Made by a program: the position numbers and the translations under genes. From assembly GCA_034440575.1 (NCBI GenBank), contig JAOTOL010001524.1:385501-449500 (forward strand): DNA of 64,000 bases, given 5' to 3'. This document shows, piece after piece, positions 1 through 12,738 of the stretch. Position 1 is the stretch's first letter. Every line of letters starts with the position of its first letter. A model generated the notes under the pieces. That model saw only the letters and a list, made by a program, of their open reading frames with translations, was not told where the DNA came from and made no database searches. The stretch comes from Imbricaverruca yamaguchii. Taxonomy: Eukaryota > Arthropoda > Thecostraca > Neoverrucidae.

Positions 1-3000
1 ACGGCGCGGGGTAAGTATGAATTGCGTATATTTATAAAAGCGAAGAGTAACGAAGTGAACCTCTGTCCCTCACTTCAGCAGCAGATCAGGTAGAAAACTA
101 TGGTTGTACATATACTCGAATGTGTTCCGACTCGTCGGGAACCTGCCGCGGACCCAGCCACATGGCCGAAGCATGCGGCTCGCCAGCCAGACAGTGGCGA
201 GCGATGAGCTCTCGGTGGCATGCTGCCGGTAGTGCGAGCTCAGGGATCGCATAGTATCGTTTGGTCTGTGTCAGCTTGAGGTGTTCTCGACTGGCCAGCA
301 CCGACCGTGGAAACCTCCGCCCATTTATACATGTGAACGGTGTCACACGAGTGTCGTCGACCGCGCCGCCTTTCCTCTGGGCTATGAGTGGTGCAGCGTA
401 TCCGGCTCGGTAGCCGGCTGAGCCCCCACTCTCACCCCTGCGGCTCGGTCAGTTGAAGCTCGCTGCTGGCGGTGAGGAGTCGCGGCCGATAATTCCTCAG
501 GAGCGGACGAGGGTAGAGCGTCACGCCGATCTGAGGAGGGAGGCGCCTTGATTTTGTGTCGGGTAATCTGGCACGCAGATCGCGTATCCGACCACCGCCC
601 GTTGACCTTTGAAAGTCCGGTGATATGGTGCAGTAGCAGCCACTCCACTGAACTTGATTATTTGTGGTCCAGACATGGTCTCTCTAGACTAGCACCCAAG
701 CTACAACAAGCTCTGGCTCTATCAGCATCCCTAGCTCCTCTACGGAAGAATCATTGTGCAATTTAGTGCCAACGATGTCTTACCTCTTAGTATTGTTACG
801 CGCAAATCACAGCATCTTGTATGGTCTGCTGGGTACGCAGTGAATGAAAAGAGTTACTTTGTAACTGGTGTGCCATTTGGGAGTGTTTTACTTACCGTAA
901 GATGTCAGCAGTAAATTCTATCGAAATTTCGGCAGTAGTGGACGACGTTCAACTTAATCAGCCTTCAAGACTTAGCTGGCTTGGCGAAGTTTCCGGAGTG
1001 ATTAGGCCCGGCTGATGTGCCCTAAACCCAACCGACCGTTAGAGAGTGCGAACTAGCTGTTGGTTTTCCTTGACGTCATGCGCAGCTACGAGAAACTCTG
1101 GCTGGTGGGCTCGGGCAAGGTGCGCAGCGTCTCCGAACTGGTGGAACAGCTTCAGACATTTGTGGAGGACCATGACGTCAACTTCAACCACGCCAACCTG
1201 AAGGCGCTCAAGGCCATCTTTAGGTCAGTGTAGCCATTCATCCAGTTTGATGCTGCTGAAGGCCATTTTCAGGTCATTGGGTTCCTTCCTCGAGTCTGAA
1301 CCCAACCAGTCATTTCCAGATCGATGGTTCACCTGATCTAGTCACCTAAGCCTGAAGCCATCAAAGTCATTTGGGAACAGCGGTGGTTCGCCTCATTTAC
1401 CTAACTAAACCTGAAGCCCAGCAGGTTCATGTTAGACCATTGGTATTCCTCACTCGGCTACTCAAACCTGAAGCGTCTCTAGACAACTATGGTCGTGATT
1501 CACCTCATCCAGACCTGACACCCCTCGGCGTGATCTTCAGATTGGTTGTTTACACCGCCATGGGCTCTCGCGTTATGGGCGCAAAATGACCAAAGTAATT
1601 GGCGCGCCCCAATGTGCCAATCCATCGTCACCACCACCAGCATCACCATCATGGGCATGAATTGTCTGGATTTTCAAAGGTGAATATGACGATACTTCCA
1701 CCACTTGGCTGCCTATGTCCAGGCGGTGAAGATGCCGCTACCGCCTCTGCATTGTACTATGCAACTGTAGACACCTGTCAGTGTAGCTCACGACATCTGT
1801 CAGTGTAACTCACGATACCTGACGATGTAACTCCTGGCATGTATGCTTGTAGTTCACGACACTGTCAGTGCAACCCACGACACCTGTCAGTGTAACTCAC
1901 GACACCTGTCAGTGTACCTCACGACACCTGTTAGCGTAGCTCACGACATCTGTTAGTGTAGCTCACGACATCTGTCAGTGTAACTCACGACACCTGTCAG
2001 TGTAACTCACGACACCTGTCAGTGTAAATCACGACACCCGTCAGTGTAAATCACGACACCTGTCAGTGTAACTCACGACACCTGTCAGTGTAAATCACGA
2101 CACCTGTCAGTGTAACTCACACGCCACATGTCAGTGTAAATCACGACATCTGTTAATGTATCTCACGACACCTCTCAGTGTAACCCACGACACCTGTCAG
2201 TGTAAATCACGACACCTGTCAGTGTAACTCACGCGCCACAAGTCAGTGTAGATCACGACACTTGTTGGTGTAGATCACGACACTTGTTGGTGTAGATCAT
2301 GACACTTGTTGGTGTAGATCACGACACTTGTTGGTGTAGATCACGACACTTGTTGGTGTAGATCACGACACTTGTTGGTGTAGATCACGACACTTGTTGG
2401 TGTAGATCACGACACTTGTTGGTGTAGATCACGACACTTGTTGGTGTAGATCACGACACTTGTTGGTGTAGATCACGACACCTGTCAGTGTAGCTCACGA
2501 CACTTGTTGGTGTAGCACATCTCATGACGAGCCGCCTCGCTCTGCCCTGGACAGTTACGAGGTGCAGGCCCTGCTCTCCCTGCTGAAGACCCAGGAGCAG
2601 CTGGAGTACTGGCGCTTCCTGCCGTCGCTGATGCACCTCAACGACGCTCACATACATATCGGTCAATTATCTGCCTGCGTCCAGTCGCGCGAGGTACGCT
2701 CCACCATCTGTACCACTGTATTCCTTAACTGCAGACACATCCACACCATTATATGACCATTCTGTTTCCAGGTGAAATGAGCTGGACAAAATGTGTTGTT
2801 GAGGATAATGATGATGATGAAGTGTTGTTGTTGTGGAGGCCACAAATTTGAATTGGTGTATCTCTATATGTATTGATTTATTTATTTGTGATACGGTATT
2901 GGAACCGGTATTGGTAATGATAAGCTGTTTATAACAGGACATTGACGGATACATATGCTGGATTATGAGTCAGTATCGATACCTCGATCAACACACTGGC

Positions 3001-5986
3001 GAAGGCGAGGGTGTAAGCGTAGAAGGGGGATAAGCATTCGGCGTAAGTAAATCAGCATAAATCACGGCAACACTACCACCCTGGTCTAGGCAGACAACCT
3101 TAATTCAATTATGTTGATGACATTTCTCGTTGTTTCGTTTTCCCTTCGCCCTTGCCCCCTTGTGTTGTTTGAGGTTCAAAGTTGTTCGCCTTTCGTTGCT
3201 ATGCGCCCTGTTTTCTATTCCGTATCTGTAACGTTTCTGTGTTAATGCTTGGGTGATTTCGTTCAAGGTTCAGATAAAGTATTCCTGTAGCCAAGAAAAA
3301 GAAAAAAGTTATACGAGCAGTGAAATCGATGCGCTATGAAGCCGAAATAACTAAATAACGGAAAAAATCGTCCTCAAAACAAAGTGTAGCAAGATACATA
3401 ACTCAGATTTGTCTCGGGTAGTAGATGCAAATCAGATTTTTATGCACTTCTAGATAGCAAATGATTATATGCTGAGAGAAACGCAATGGCTCCGTTTCTC
3501 AAGCAATTTACTTAATATTCGCCGATCAGCCAACAATCTACTGTTTATGCGTACCGTTTATGCGTGATGCAGGTCTCTTCTGTATAACTCTTGAAAAGTT
3601 TATTCTCAGGCATGAAAATCTCTGAAAACTTGGTGTAGTGTTCTTTTTCAAACGTTTATATACAAGAATGATGTTTGTCTGGCAGTTTGTGAAATATTTT
3701 TGTTCAAGTCTATTTGCTCAATATAGTCATGCTTATTGGTGTTCTTCTAATACCATTTGATATGAAAGTATTTATCTTAAAAACAGTTGTGCAGTTACTT
3801 CTGCCTCGTAATTATGTGCCTGTCATGTCATATGTTATTGTTTGTGTCCTTTTCCTTGAATGCTGATGAATTGCAAGGTGTGTCATTCTTTGACATGTAT
3901 GAACTGTGCGACACGTGCTAGTGTTTGGTATGTACAGGTGTGTGTGTGACGGTGTGTCGACTCCCGACGCTTCGCAGACTCGGCGCCTGCTGTTCCTGCG
4001 AGTTCCTCAGGACCCGGAGCTGATCCAGTGGTTCCAGCGGCTCCGGGCCGCTCTGGTAGCCACCTTCTCGCTGTACTTCCGCGAGGTTCTCAGTCGCCAG
4101 AGCTCGCCGTCAGAGTTCAAGGCGCTGTGCGCCAAAACCACCGCGGACCACTACGCCAGGTGGGAAGCCCACAGTGCTGGCTCGCCGGTGTGAACACAGC
4201 CAGTCGCGTGTCAGACCACTCCGCAGGGAGGCCAACATGCCGTCCTGCTAGTCGGTGACGCAGAATAGGACGTGGTTTGCGATGACGTGCTGCAGCACTG
4301 GAGACGTTATTCCGTGCGATGGTGTGCGTCGGTGTGTCGTGTGGTTACTGGGCATCCAGTGCTGTGGGATGTGATATGTGGTGGTGTGTCGTGTGGTTAC
4401 TGGATACCCGGTACTGTGGGATGTGACGTTATGCGGTAGTGTGTCGTATGGTCGCTGGGTACCAAACGCTGTGGAGTGTGATGTTATGCGGTGGTGCGTC
4501 GTATGGTCGCTGGGTACCAAACGCTGTGGAGTGTGATGTTATGCGGTGGTGTGTCGTATGGTCGCTGGGTACCAAACGCTGTGGAGTGTGATGTTTATCG
4601 GTGGTGTTGGTCGCTGGGTACCAAACGCTGTGGAGTGTGATGTTATGCGGTGGTGTGTCGTATGGTCGCTGGGTACCAAACGCTGTGGAGTGTGATGTTA
4701 TGCGGTGGTGTGTCGTATGGTCGCTGGGTACCAAACGCTGTGGAGTGTGATGTTATGCGGTGGTGTGTCGTATGGTCGCTGGGTACCCGGCGAGGTAGCA
4801 TCAGCAAGCTGTGATCATGTCTGCCGAGGGCTGATGGATGATGTAGTATGGTTGCCCGCATTGCTGGTGACATAGCTCAGTAAGCCATTACCATCATTTC
4901 CACTGTTACCCCTCCTCATCGGTTCGTTTTTAATGTTACCCCGCGCGTATATTTACCATTAACCTGTCACTGCTGCTCACTGGTTACCCCCCCCCACACA
5001 CACACCAGTCCAATGTTGCCCCCCCCCCGTCTCCCGTAGTTTACTACTGTTTCTCCTGCCATGTATGGATCTATGCCGTTTGAAATTGCAGGTACCGCCT
5101 AAATTTAAGGTACATTTACAATGGCATACCTGTAAAATGCTTCCGTCTTGCCATCATACTGGTGGAACATTGGTGCATTCAAACCCAAAAAACTTGAGTG
5201 CCCTGTTGCTCACCCTTACCACGTCTTCTTTCCGATTCCTTTCCTTTTTACTTGTTTTCCTGGAATAATTGGCTTTATATCCTGCACTCAATCATTCCTG
5301 TAGATATATTTTCATCTGTAAGCTGTGCGGCTAAGTTGCAAGTCATGGTTCGAATATAATTGGTTGTGGGAAATTACGCAAGGGCTGGACTTTTCGTCAA
5401 CAAAAATTATAAGACGGCTGTTGTTTTCTTGGATGAAGCAGTGCAACATGTATGCAAATATAATGTTCCATTGGCATGGTGTGTCCACTGCTACGTTCTC
5501 TCCCGCTGGTGTCCACTACTGCCCTCCCTCCCGCCGGTGTTCACCATTACCCTACCTCCTGCCGGTGTCTACTACTACGTTCTCTCCCAGCGGTGTCTAC
5601 CGCCGCCGTCCCTTCTAGCGGTGTCCATTATTAACGTCCTCTCGCTGGTGTCCACTTCCACCTGCCGTCCGTGCCGATACACTGACAGTGTGCCGTGCGG
5701 CAGGCTGCAGAGTTTCCAGCGCAAGTGTGACGCGGCACTGGTGACGCTGGTGTTCGACGGCGAGGATGGCGGCCTGGGCGGGCTCGGCTACCGACACCCG
5801 GACAGCGGACAGCCGCCCGACGACCACCGTCGGCCGTACCCTGCACTCTTCTGCTGCGCGGTACACAGCTAGCTGTCCGTCACCACCGACACCGCCTCCG
5901 CCACGCTCGCCACCGCCACCGCCACCGCCACCGCCTCCGCCACCGCCACGACACCGCCCGCACTCCGCCACCGCCACCGACACCGC

Positions 5987-6069
<83 letters not shown>

Positions 6070-6142
6070 CCTCTGCCACCGCCTCCGCCTCCGCCACCGC
6101 CACCGTCACCGCCACCGTCACCGCCACCGCCACCGCCACCGT

Positions 6143-6173
<31 letters not shown>

Positions 6174-7805
6174 GACACCGCCTCCGCCTCCGCCTCCGCC
6201 ACCGCAGATCTCTGTCATCGCCTGTCGCAGCCTCTATCGTTGTCGATATGTGTCTCTTTCACTGTTACTGCCGCTGTATCTGTTTGTCCATGTTAGTAGC
6301 TAAGTCATCACATCCGTTGCTGTCATTGTTGATGTCTGTCCTTGGATCCGCTACCAATGCAATGAGTGTATGGCTTGATAATGACCTTAGGATCTAACAG
6401 GCCAGCAACTTACACCACCTACCAGCCGAAAGCGGATGCCTATTTTGCAACCGACCGATGCGAGTCCCAGGTCCCGTCCCCGCGCTGAGTCGCCCGTGAT
6501 GAGGTACCCACCCGTAAGCCGTGACGTGTGGAACAAACGACCGTCCTGACCGTAACACCTGTGAACGCACCATACCATGCCTCTAAACGGCTGATTGCGA
6601 ATAAATGTTTAACTGAGACAGCATGCGGGGAATTGCACCTCAGCATGACACTGCTAAACCACGATTTTACTTCTGGTTTTTGTACGAATAAGCTTGTCAT
6701 GGGCGCTATGTGACCATTGCGGTCGATGCGCCCTTTAAACCCAAATAACTAACTAACGATAATGACCTTAGGTCGAAGCGTCGCAGAATAACTTCGCAAT
6801 TTTTTAACCTGAAGTCTTTCCCGGACAATGCAAATTGATTAACTTTTGATCTGTCTGCAATGTTTTACAACCAGGAATCAGTGTGGCGATCCCCTGCGTT
6901 CCCTGTGATGGAGCCTGATACTGGTACAGAGGGAATGAAGGCCCGCAGAATGGTGACTGCCTGATGTGGAGTGTTATAGAAGGGCGATGGTGGAGTGTTG
7001 TGGAGAGGTGACGCCTTGACGTGTCGCAATAGAGTGACGTTCTGGTGGTATATCGCAGTATAGTGACTCCCTTAGGCAGATGTTTAAGTAACGCCATAAT
7101 GTTGATATGTTGTGGGTACGCCCTTGTTGATGTTATAGAGTACACCCTGGCTGATAATGTTGAATATGTTGATGTGATGTGTCGCGCCTAATGTTGATGT
7201 GTTGCAGAAGAGTGATGCCTTGATGTTGATGTGTCGCAGCCTAATGCTGATGCGTTGCAGAAGGGTGACACCCTGATGCTGACATGTTGCAGAAGGGTGA
7301 TGCCCTGATGTTGATGTGTCGCAGCCTAATGTTGATGCGTTGCAGAAGGGTGATGCCCTGATGTCGATGTGTCGCAATGTAGTGACGCCCTGATGCTGAC
7401 GTGTTGCAGAAGGGCGATGCCCTGATGTTGATGTGTCGCAGCCTAATGTTGATGCGTTGCAGAAGGATGACGCCCTGATGTTGATGTGTCGCAATGTAGT
7501 GACCCCCTGGTGTTGACGTGTTGCAGAAGGGCGATGCCCAGGCAGCGCTGTGGCCCAGTCTGACTGCGGCGCTGGCCGACCCAAAGACGGACGTGGCCTC
7601 TGGCCGCGTGGTGCACTGCTGGCTGGGCTCGCACGCCACCCAGTCGGCCTTCCTGCTGCAGATCAGCCCGCACATCTGCCTGGCCGTCGTGTTCGACACG
7701 AAGCGGTCCGAGCGCGACAGCTACGTCACCTCCTTCATGCAGGAGACGGCGGCCGCCCTGCGCTGCAGCAAGAACTACCTCAGTCTGAGGCCGGGCGCCA
7801 AGTGA
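1..7805 (+). CDS. KICS2: KICS2 (C12orf66) homologue, KICSTOR subunit, 5'-partial
   Basis: KICS2 is a subunit of KICSTOR (KPTN, ITFG2, KICS2, SZT2), which anchors GATOR1 at the lysosome and restrains mTORC1 when nutrients are low. Exons read by homology and phase are <1-10, 1086-1223, 2555-2693, 3978-4159, 5704-5860 and 7527-7805 (stop TGA). All donors are GT, all acceptors AG, and the phases agree. Diagnostic matches to vertebrate KICS2 include YEKLW near 1087, EYWRFLPSLMHLNDAH in the third exon, FSLYFREVLSRQSSPSEFK in the fourth, LGYRHPDSG in the fifth, and TKRSERDSYVTSF plus the terminal LSLRPGAK in the last. The 5' exons, about the first third of the protein, lie left of the window. The first ten bases are taken as an exon end because GTAAGT follows and the phase fits; this is the weakest call. 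Introns are full of tandem repeats, some copying the gene's own splice junctions. The gene is tail-to-tail with PIKFYVE. Confidence 0.9.
1770..2515 (+). repeat. 22-bp minisatellite in KICS2 intron
   Basis: About thirty copies of a 22-bp unit of the form TCACGACACCTGTCAGTGTA plus two bases. From about 2250 they grade into a homogenised subfamily with GACACTTGTTGGTGTAGATC. The array fills the intron between the exons at 1086-1223 and 2555-2693. Many units contain GTCAGTGTAGC, the same 11 bases that form the real donor at 1224. Confidence 0.9.
2694..3977. other. KICS2 intron, AT-rich, no recognised feature
   Basis: AT-rich intron between two KICS2 exons. A few short open frames have no recognisable similarity. 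No RNA gene or transposon end was identified. Confidence 0.6.
4320..4795 (+). repeat. 55-bp minisatellite in KICS2 intron
   Basis: Seven or eight near-identical 55-bp units built around TATGGTCGCTGGGTACCAAA and ending GCGGTGGTGTGTCG, with diverged copies at the left end. Homogeneity is high at 4440-4790, which suggests recent expansion. The open frames on the minus strand here come from the repeat and are not genes. Short C-rich runs near 4985-5030 follow. Confidence 0.9.
5480..5660 (+). repeat. Degenerate ~30-bp repeat in KICS2 intron
   Basis: Five or six imperfect copies of a unit like GGTGTCCACTACTACGTTCT with a C/T-rich spacer. They lie immediately upstream of the acceptor at 5703 and give that intron a pyrimidine-rich end. 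Confidence 0.7.
5878..6205 (+). repeat. CACCGC/CACCGA hexanucleotide satellite
   Basis: About 330 bases of CACCGC, CACCGA, CCTCCG and CACCGT hexamers. A pure CACCGA block at about 5985-6066 is flanked by interrupted CACCGC. It begins shortly after the KICS2 donor at 5861. It opens reading frames on both strands (Thr-Asp dipeptides on one, Val-Ser or Val-Gly on the other) that are simple-repeat artefacts. Confidence 0.95.
6690..6760 (+). mobile_element. 3' tail of a SINE
   Basis: The stretch GGGCGCTATGTGACC, then GCGGTCGATGCGCCC and an AAACCCAAATAACTAACTAA tail, matches the tail at 60843-60898. It appears to be the 3' end of the tRNA-derived SINE family seen elsewhere in the window. Confidence 0.55.
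7180..7526 (+). repeat. Minisatellite copying the 3' splice junction of the last KICS2 exon
   Basis: Alternating units contain GTTGCAGAAGGGTGATGCCC and TGATGTGTCGCAGCCTAATG. The real last exon begins at 7527 with GTTGCAG|AAGGGCGATGCCC. A unit at about 7398-7424 is almost identical to that junction over 27 bases. The intron therefore holds several upstream decoy acceptors carrying the first dozen exon bases. Confidence 0.9.
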
Positions 7806-8224
7806 TGCCGGCGGCCGCGCCTCCATTAACGGCTGTGATGGTGTATGCGCGCGCCACGGCTGCTCCAGTGCTGCCGGGTGACGAAGCTCGGATGTACAGC
7901 TGGTTAGCCATGTTAGCGCAGAATGTCTGGGTCGTATGTGTTTCTGGTGTGTGCGGGTTGTGTTCATTTTTTATGGGAAGAAGACCAGTGATATGAAATA
8001 GTGATATGAAAGCAATGAAACCTTGTGAACTCATACGCTACTTTTCCGAAGGCGTAGTAGTACTCGCATTTAATTGTTTCATGTGTGTCTTGCTCGTGTT
8101 TGAGTGCTGCTTGACAGCATAGCCCGAATGATCCTTTCGCGAAAGTCTGCTCTCGAACTGGGAATCGTTTGGTTAATTATTTCTTGTGAGTAACTGTAAG
8201 ACCGGAATCGAATTTCGTTGCACG

Positions 8225-8530
8225 ATCCGCGGTTGCAGCAACGGAAATTACAGTACTATGAGATGTACCGCGGCGACGGTACTTACGGTACAATGGGATG
8301 CACCACAGTGGGGGCAGTTGCAGTACTATGTGATGTACTGCAGCGATGACAGTTACGGTGCTATGTCGACGGAAGTTACCAGTACCATGGGATGTACCGT
8401 AGCGACGGCAGTTAGTATTATGGGATGCACCGCTGCGACCGAAGTTGCAGTAGTATGTCGATGGGAGTTACTAGTACTATGGGATGTACCGTAGCGACGG
8501 CAGTTAAAGTACTGTGGGTTGTACCGAAGT
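8225..8530 (+). repeat. ~35-bp minisatellite downstream of KICS2
   Basis: About eight imperfect copies of a unit with CAGTACTATGGGATGTACCG followed by CAGCGACGGCAGTTA. It lies 0.4 kb beyond the KICS2 stop codon. No coding role is apparent. Confidence 0.8.
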
Positions 8531-8973
8531 GCATTTGCGTTCATGTGCCAATAGGCAAAGAGCGCAAGTGGCCATCACAAATCACTCCGCAAAGTTGAAT
8601 TATATCTGGCAGTGGAGGCATGCGAAAGCGCTCAGTGCGAGCAAACCGACAGACGAGATCGGCCCCAATCGTAGCACGGAGGGCACGGCGCGACGCAGCA
8701 GCCGGTCGTAATGTACCGCTTGACGTAGGTGGCGAAGCTCTTCAACAGTCTGCGCCGACAGTCTTGCGGCGAGACGAGGCTCAAATCGGTAACAATTGCC
8801 GATAGCGTACGCACGTTTGTCCAGACATAGGACGACACGGACACTTTCAAATGTATTCAATGCCATGAGAAAAACGTTTGAGTCCCGGAATCGCACACCA
8901 AGACTGCTTACTCCAGGATAGGACCAAGTAGTCTTGACTGCGTGAGGGCGTGTGACTGCCTTAACTGACAATA

Positions 8974-9249
8974 TTGCCACGAACGCAATCAGAAGCTACC
9001 TCCATCAAAGATTATAAATCGACCCCCTCCAGAAATAGACAAGTTAGTGATGTCTTTATCAAAAAAGAGTCTCACTCTCCCGATCTACGGTCTTACACGG
9101 CAAGGATAGGAGACGGTCCCAGTGACTGTCGACACTGCGGCCTGGCTGAAGAAACGTCTGCCCACATCATGAATGAATGTACAACCCAGCAACCTCTCAG
9201 AACGACTCATGGAATTTGCTTGGAATCTCTTTGGACAGACCCCATGTGA
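8974..9249 (+). mobile_element. Remnant of a non-LTR retrotransposon 3' end (RNase H / Cys-His tail)
   Basis: The frame contains SYTARIGDGPSDCRHCGLAEE followed by TSAHIMNEC. This is the CxxCG...E(T/S)xxHxxxxC signature found after the RNase H domain of Jockey/R1-type polyproteins. Upstream parts of the element are missing or decayed, and the frame stops shortly after. It is called as a relic; the clade is uncertain. Confidence 0.6.
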
Positions 9250-9721
9250 TCAATGCGCTTTCTCAAGGACGCTGGCCAAGTCGCGAAGACGCTTGGCTGA
9301 TGGGCGACTCAACAACTGCCCTAACATCAACAGGTAGAGCGGCACACGACGTATGATTGTGAAACGTATGCATCCTACCTCATCTTCATCAGAGTACCAG
9401 CGCTCACGAAATATTGGATTTCGTTTTGTTTGCGATAGCTTATTTATTTCACGATGCATGCCCTCCATGTACAGTGACTACTACTGACAATCTGGGGCGT
9501 AGTTGCGTCGTGAGTAGCTACTGCTGGAATTGCGGCTGCGTCCTGGGTGAGATTTACGTGGAAGCCGTGGTTTGCAGTGTTAAATTGTGTATTGCTGGCG
9601 TCAATCCAGCTTGTCAGCTGACTTAGCATGCGCGTAGACTATAATTTTCCGTCGAAGTAAAAAAAAACACCCATCGAGGGCGTTTTATGCCAAGAGTAAG
9701 GTCACACACCATTCCAAACAT

Positions 9722-9821
9722 GGTGGAATGTTTCGCTTAGGACATCAGCCATTACCAAGAAGCAAACAGGATGTGGAATGTTTCGCTTAGGACATCAGCC
9801 ATTACCAAGAAGCAAACAGGA
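9722..9821 (+). repeat. Perfect 50-bp tandem duplication
   Basis: The 50 bases beginning GTGGAATGTTTCGCTTAGGA occur twice head to tail with no visible difference. The duplication is therefore recent, or an assembly stutter. A minus-strand frame of about 99 codons overlaps it and was not recognised. Confidence 0.85.
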
Positions 9822-9829
9822 TCAGTTTT

Positions 9830-12738
9830 TGTACCTTGGGAACACCAGAAGCGGAAGTTTTCTTTTCGGATTTGACAGTTCGTAGTGATATTGCCCCAGG
9901 AAAATGTGATCGGCAAAAGTGCTTGAGGAGTGCACCGGATCCACCCAGTGTAAAAGATATACAAGATATCACACAACCAGCTTCATGTGCCGCAATGAGT
10001 TTTGAGATTTGTTTTGAATGGTCAATTAAATGAAACGATTTCGAGAAAAAAGAATATCCATGCAACCCCGGGTGCTTGCACTTCTTAAAGCGGTCAAGCA
10101 TACTGAGAGGTAATTAGTAGAACATTTGCGCAAAATATACAAAATAATCGATGTGTTCAGCAGTCACCAATGCTAAACTACATACATACACACATATATT
10201 CCAAAAATCTGCTTATTCAGGTGTGGTTGAAGTCGACCACATGTCTGTTTTGTCCGTGACGTTCGGTTTCTCATTCAAAACTGTGACGCCTGGTGCTCAT
10301 CTGCATTCCCCCCACCACCACAGTTCTTATGCCACTCATCCTGATCAAAAGCAACGTGAGGTAGGTTATTCCAGATGGCGACCACACTGATTCTTCGATT
10401 CCCGTGGACGCCTGGGCGAAAAATTGTGAACAGGTACCACGATTTATTTTCATATAACGCATAACATGATACTACCATCCTTTGTATATATTACAGCCCG
10501 ACAAAGTACGCGACTAGAACATCTGACGAGCAAATACCCAAGACCATGTGCATGCAGTGCAGCGCAACCTAGCAATATAATCCTTGCGTGAAGTTCACAT
10601 GATCAACAGCGACACCAGTCTCTAACACGGTCACCCGCATTTTCATAAAGGACATCGAAGCAGTCCGTACATATGTGGGTTCCACATATTCAAGTCATGT
10701 GGGTTTCAACACCCTTCCCGCAAAACAAAAATCATGCGGTGCTGGTCTTCTGGAAACGCATTCCCACTGAAAGACAACATTCAAAAACATATTCTCCTCG
10801 GCACTGGAATGTACCGGGAGAGACGCATCCTACATACCAGCTGCTCGACAATACAGAGGCCGTGAGAGCGCCATTCGGTGCGCCGCGACAGCTGCCGGTC
10901 CTGGCTCGACACCGTCCCCACGGGGACAGCAGCTGGCGCCGCGCCGACTCTCCCGGGCCGCACGCTAAACAACACGACATCGGGTCAGTCATATCTGACG
11001 GCGCTGTTGCAACACGTGCTGGAGCAGTCATTCGAGGGCAGGGACGGATACAGCCAGCACTGGAGACGTGTGCCCCTTATGGAAGGTGGGAGACGTGCCC
11101 CTTTTCCCCTACGGGAAGGCCCGGATGCATCTCCTCCAAAATGTTTCAGCCAGAGGCGCCTCTAGTGTGTCCAAACGCGCCCTTTCGAATTGTTCAGCCA
11201 CAACCGCCTCTTCAGGTACCTTCGCAGTGCTGCCCCTCCAGACAAGTGTCCCCATGGCAATTTCCGGATTCGCTATTGCTTGAAGGAGAGAAACCTACTT
11301 AGCATTCGTATTTGACGTTCACAGCCAAGCAGCGTCCGACGCGGGACCAATGGTCGCCGTACAGTGTGCATCACTGCATCGAGATCCACACCGCTGTGGA
11401 TACAAAGTTGCCCAAGGTAGTTGCCACGACCGAGACGCATCAACCAATACTGCGGATCGCCAATTCAGCTGGGCGTTTCCAGAAAATCAAAGAAACCTTG
11501 TGGTCTCGAAGGAATTTCCGCTGGTGAAACATACAAGAGAAACTATTCAACCTTTACCCTGCACGACCGTGAGGGATTCCGATGGTGGTGGGAGGGGGAG
11601 GGGTGCGATTTCGGGGAAAAATTGTGCTGGACCCCTGAAACTTTGCGCAGCCTTTTCTAGATATATATTTGGGCTCTTGGGCTCTTCGACCGCAACGGTT
11701 GTGTTGAGCCCATGGAACATTTGCCAGCTAATTTCTTTTCGTGCATCTCGCCAAAATCAATTAGTACTAACTACGTCATGAGCGGCTCCAGGGAGGGAAT
11801 TGGAAAGGCGTGGTCTGTAATTTCTCTCCGCCTCGTATTTGTGAACTGGTTGACATAGTTTTGTGCTGTAATTGAGATATTTAGCCGTTCTTATGGATTA
11901 GACTTAGTCGTGACCATTCTAGGAAAGGTTTCAATGGGGAGTGGGGTGGCACTTGCACTAAAACGTATCGAAATGTAAGGGACCTTCAAAATGTTATCAT
12001 TTGACCGGACATTTCCCTCAGATTTCGTGTCTGGCTACATGAACGAAAAAGGCATATTTGTAAACATATCCGGCCTATATCCACAGGCCCCTTTGTCATT
12101 CACAGTTATGCGCATGAGCTGAACTATACATTTGCAACGTGCATGTTGTAGAATGGACACATGTGCATGAAACCAGTAGACAGTCGTGTAATCTTAGAGT
12201 ACAACGTGAGGCATCCAGAAGACGAATACTTGAAATATTCCCCTGTTCAGTTTCCCGAGTGCGCCATTTTGTTCGTTTAGCTGGAAGATGTGAAGATGTA
12301 GATGGGCACATTTCGTCCAATTCGCTTGCGCTGCCCTGCTAGGAAATTGGACAGTCACTTTTCGATGTCACATGGAAGGTGATTGAATCGGCCCCCAAAC
12401 CGGAATTTGGCCGAAATAAACGCAAAATAATAATGTTGGGCGAGATATACCAACCTTGCTGATAGCCCAGTTAGCATATCATGCCTCACATGTATGACTT
12501 TTGTTCCTTCAGACAAACGGTACTTCAGCATTCATGCCCACTCGCGACCAAGCATGGTAGAAGGGAACAGGTATGCCACGCATAATGACCCAAAATGTTT
12601 CCAATTACACTGAACCTTATGCTCGAACTGATGTTTGATGATATCAGCTGCCAAAACTGGACAACCTACATACGAATGGAGACTTCGTGTTGGGAGTATC
12701 GACTCTGCAATGGAGCAACGCGACCTGCGCGGAAGTAG
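9830..12738. other. Intergenic region between KICS2 and PIKFYVE 3' ends
   Basis: Unique-looking sequence between two convergent genes. The open frame of about 209 codons at 10673-11302 has no recognisable motif and an irregular composition; it was not accepted as a gene. No convincing polyadenylation signal could be assigned to either gene. Confidence 0.5.

Noticed and set aside
1770..2515. CRISPR array
   Set aside because: Regular 22-bp head-to-tail units without unique spacers, in a eukaryotic intron.
5615..6296. Val-Ser/Thr-Asp dipeptide open frames on both strands
   Set aside because: Produced by the CACCGC/CACCGA hexamer tract; hexamers keep all frames open.
10673..11302. 209-codon open frame as a gene
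   Set aside because: No recognisable domain, no splice context, low-quality composition; likely chance in a GC-mixed region.
12396..12435. Polyadenylation signal for KICS2 (AATAAA at about 12416)
   Set aside because: It lies 4.6 kb past the stop codon; no evidence links it to the transcript.
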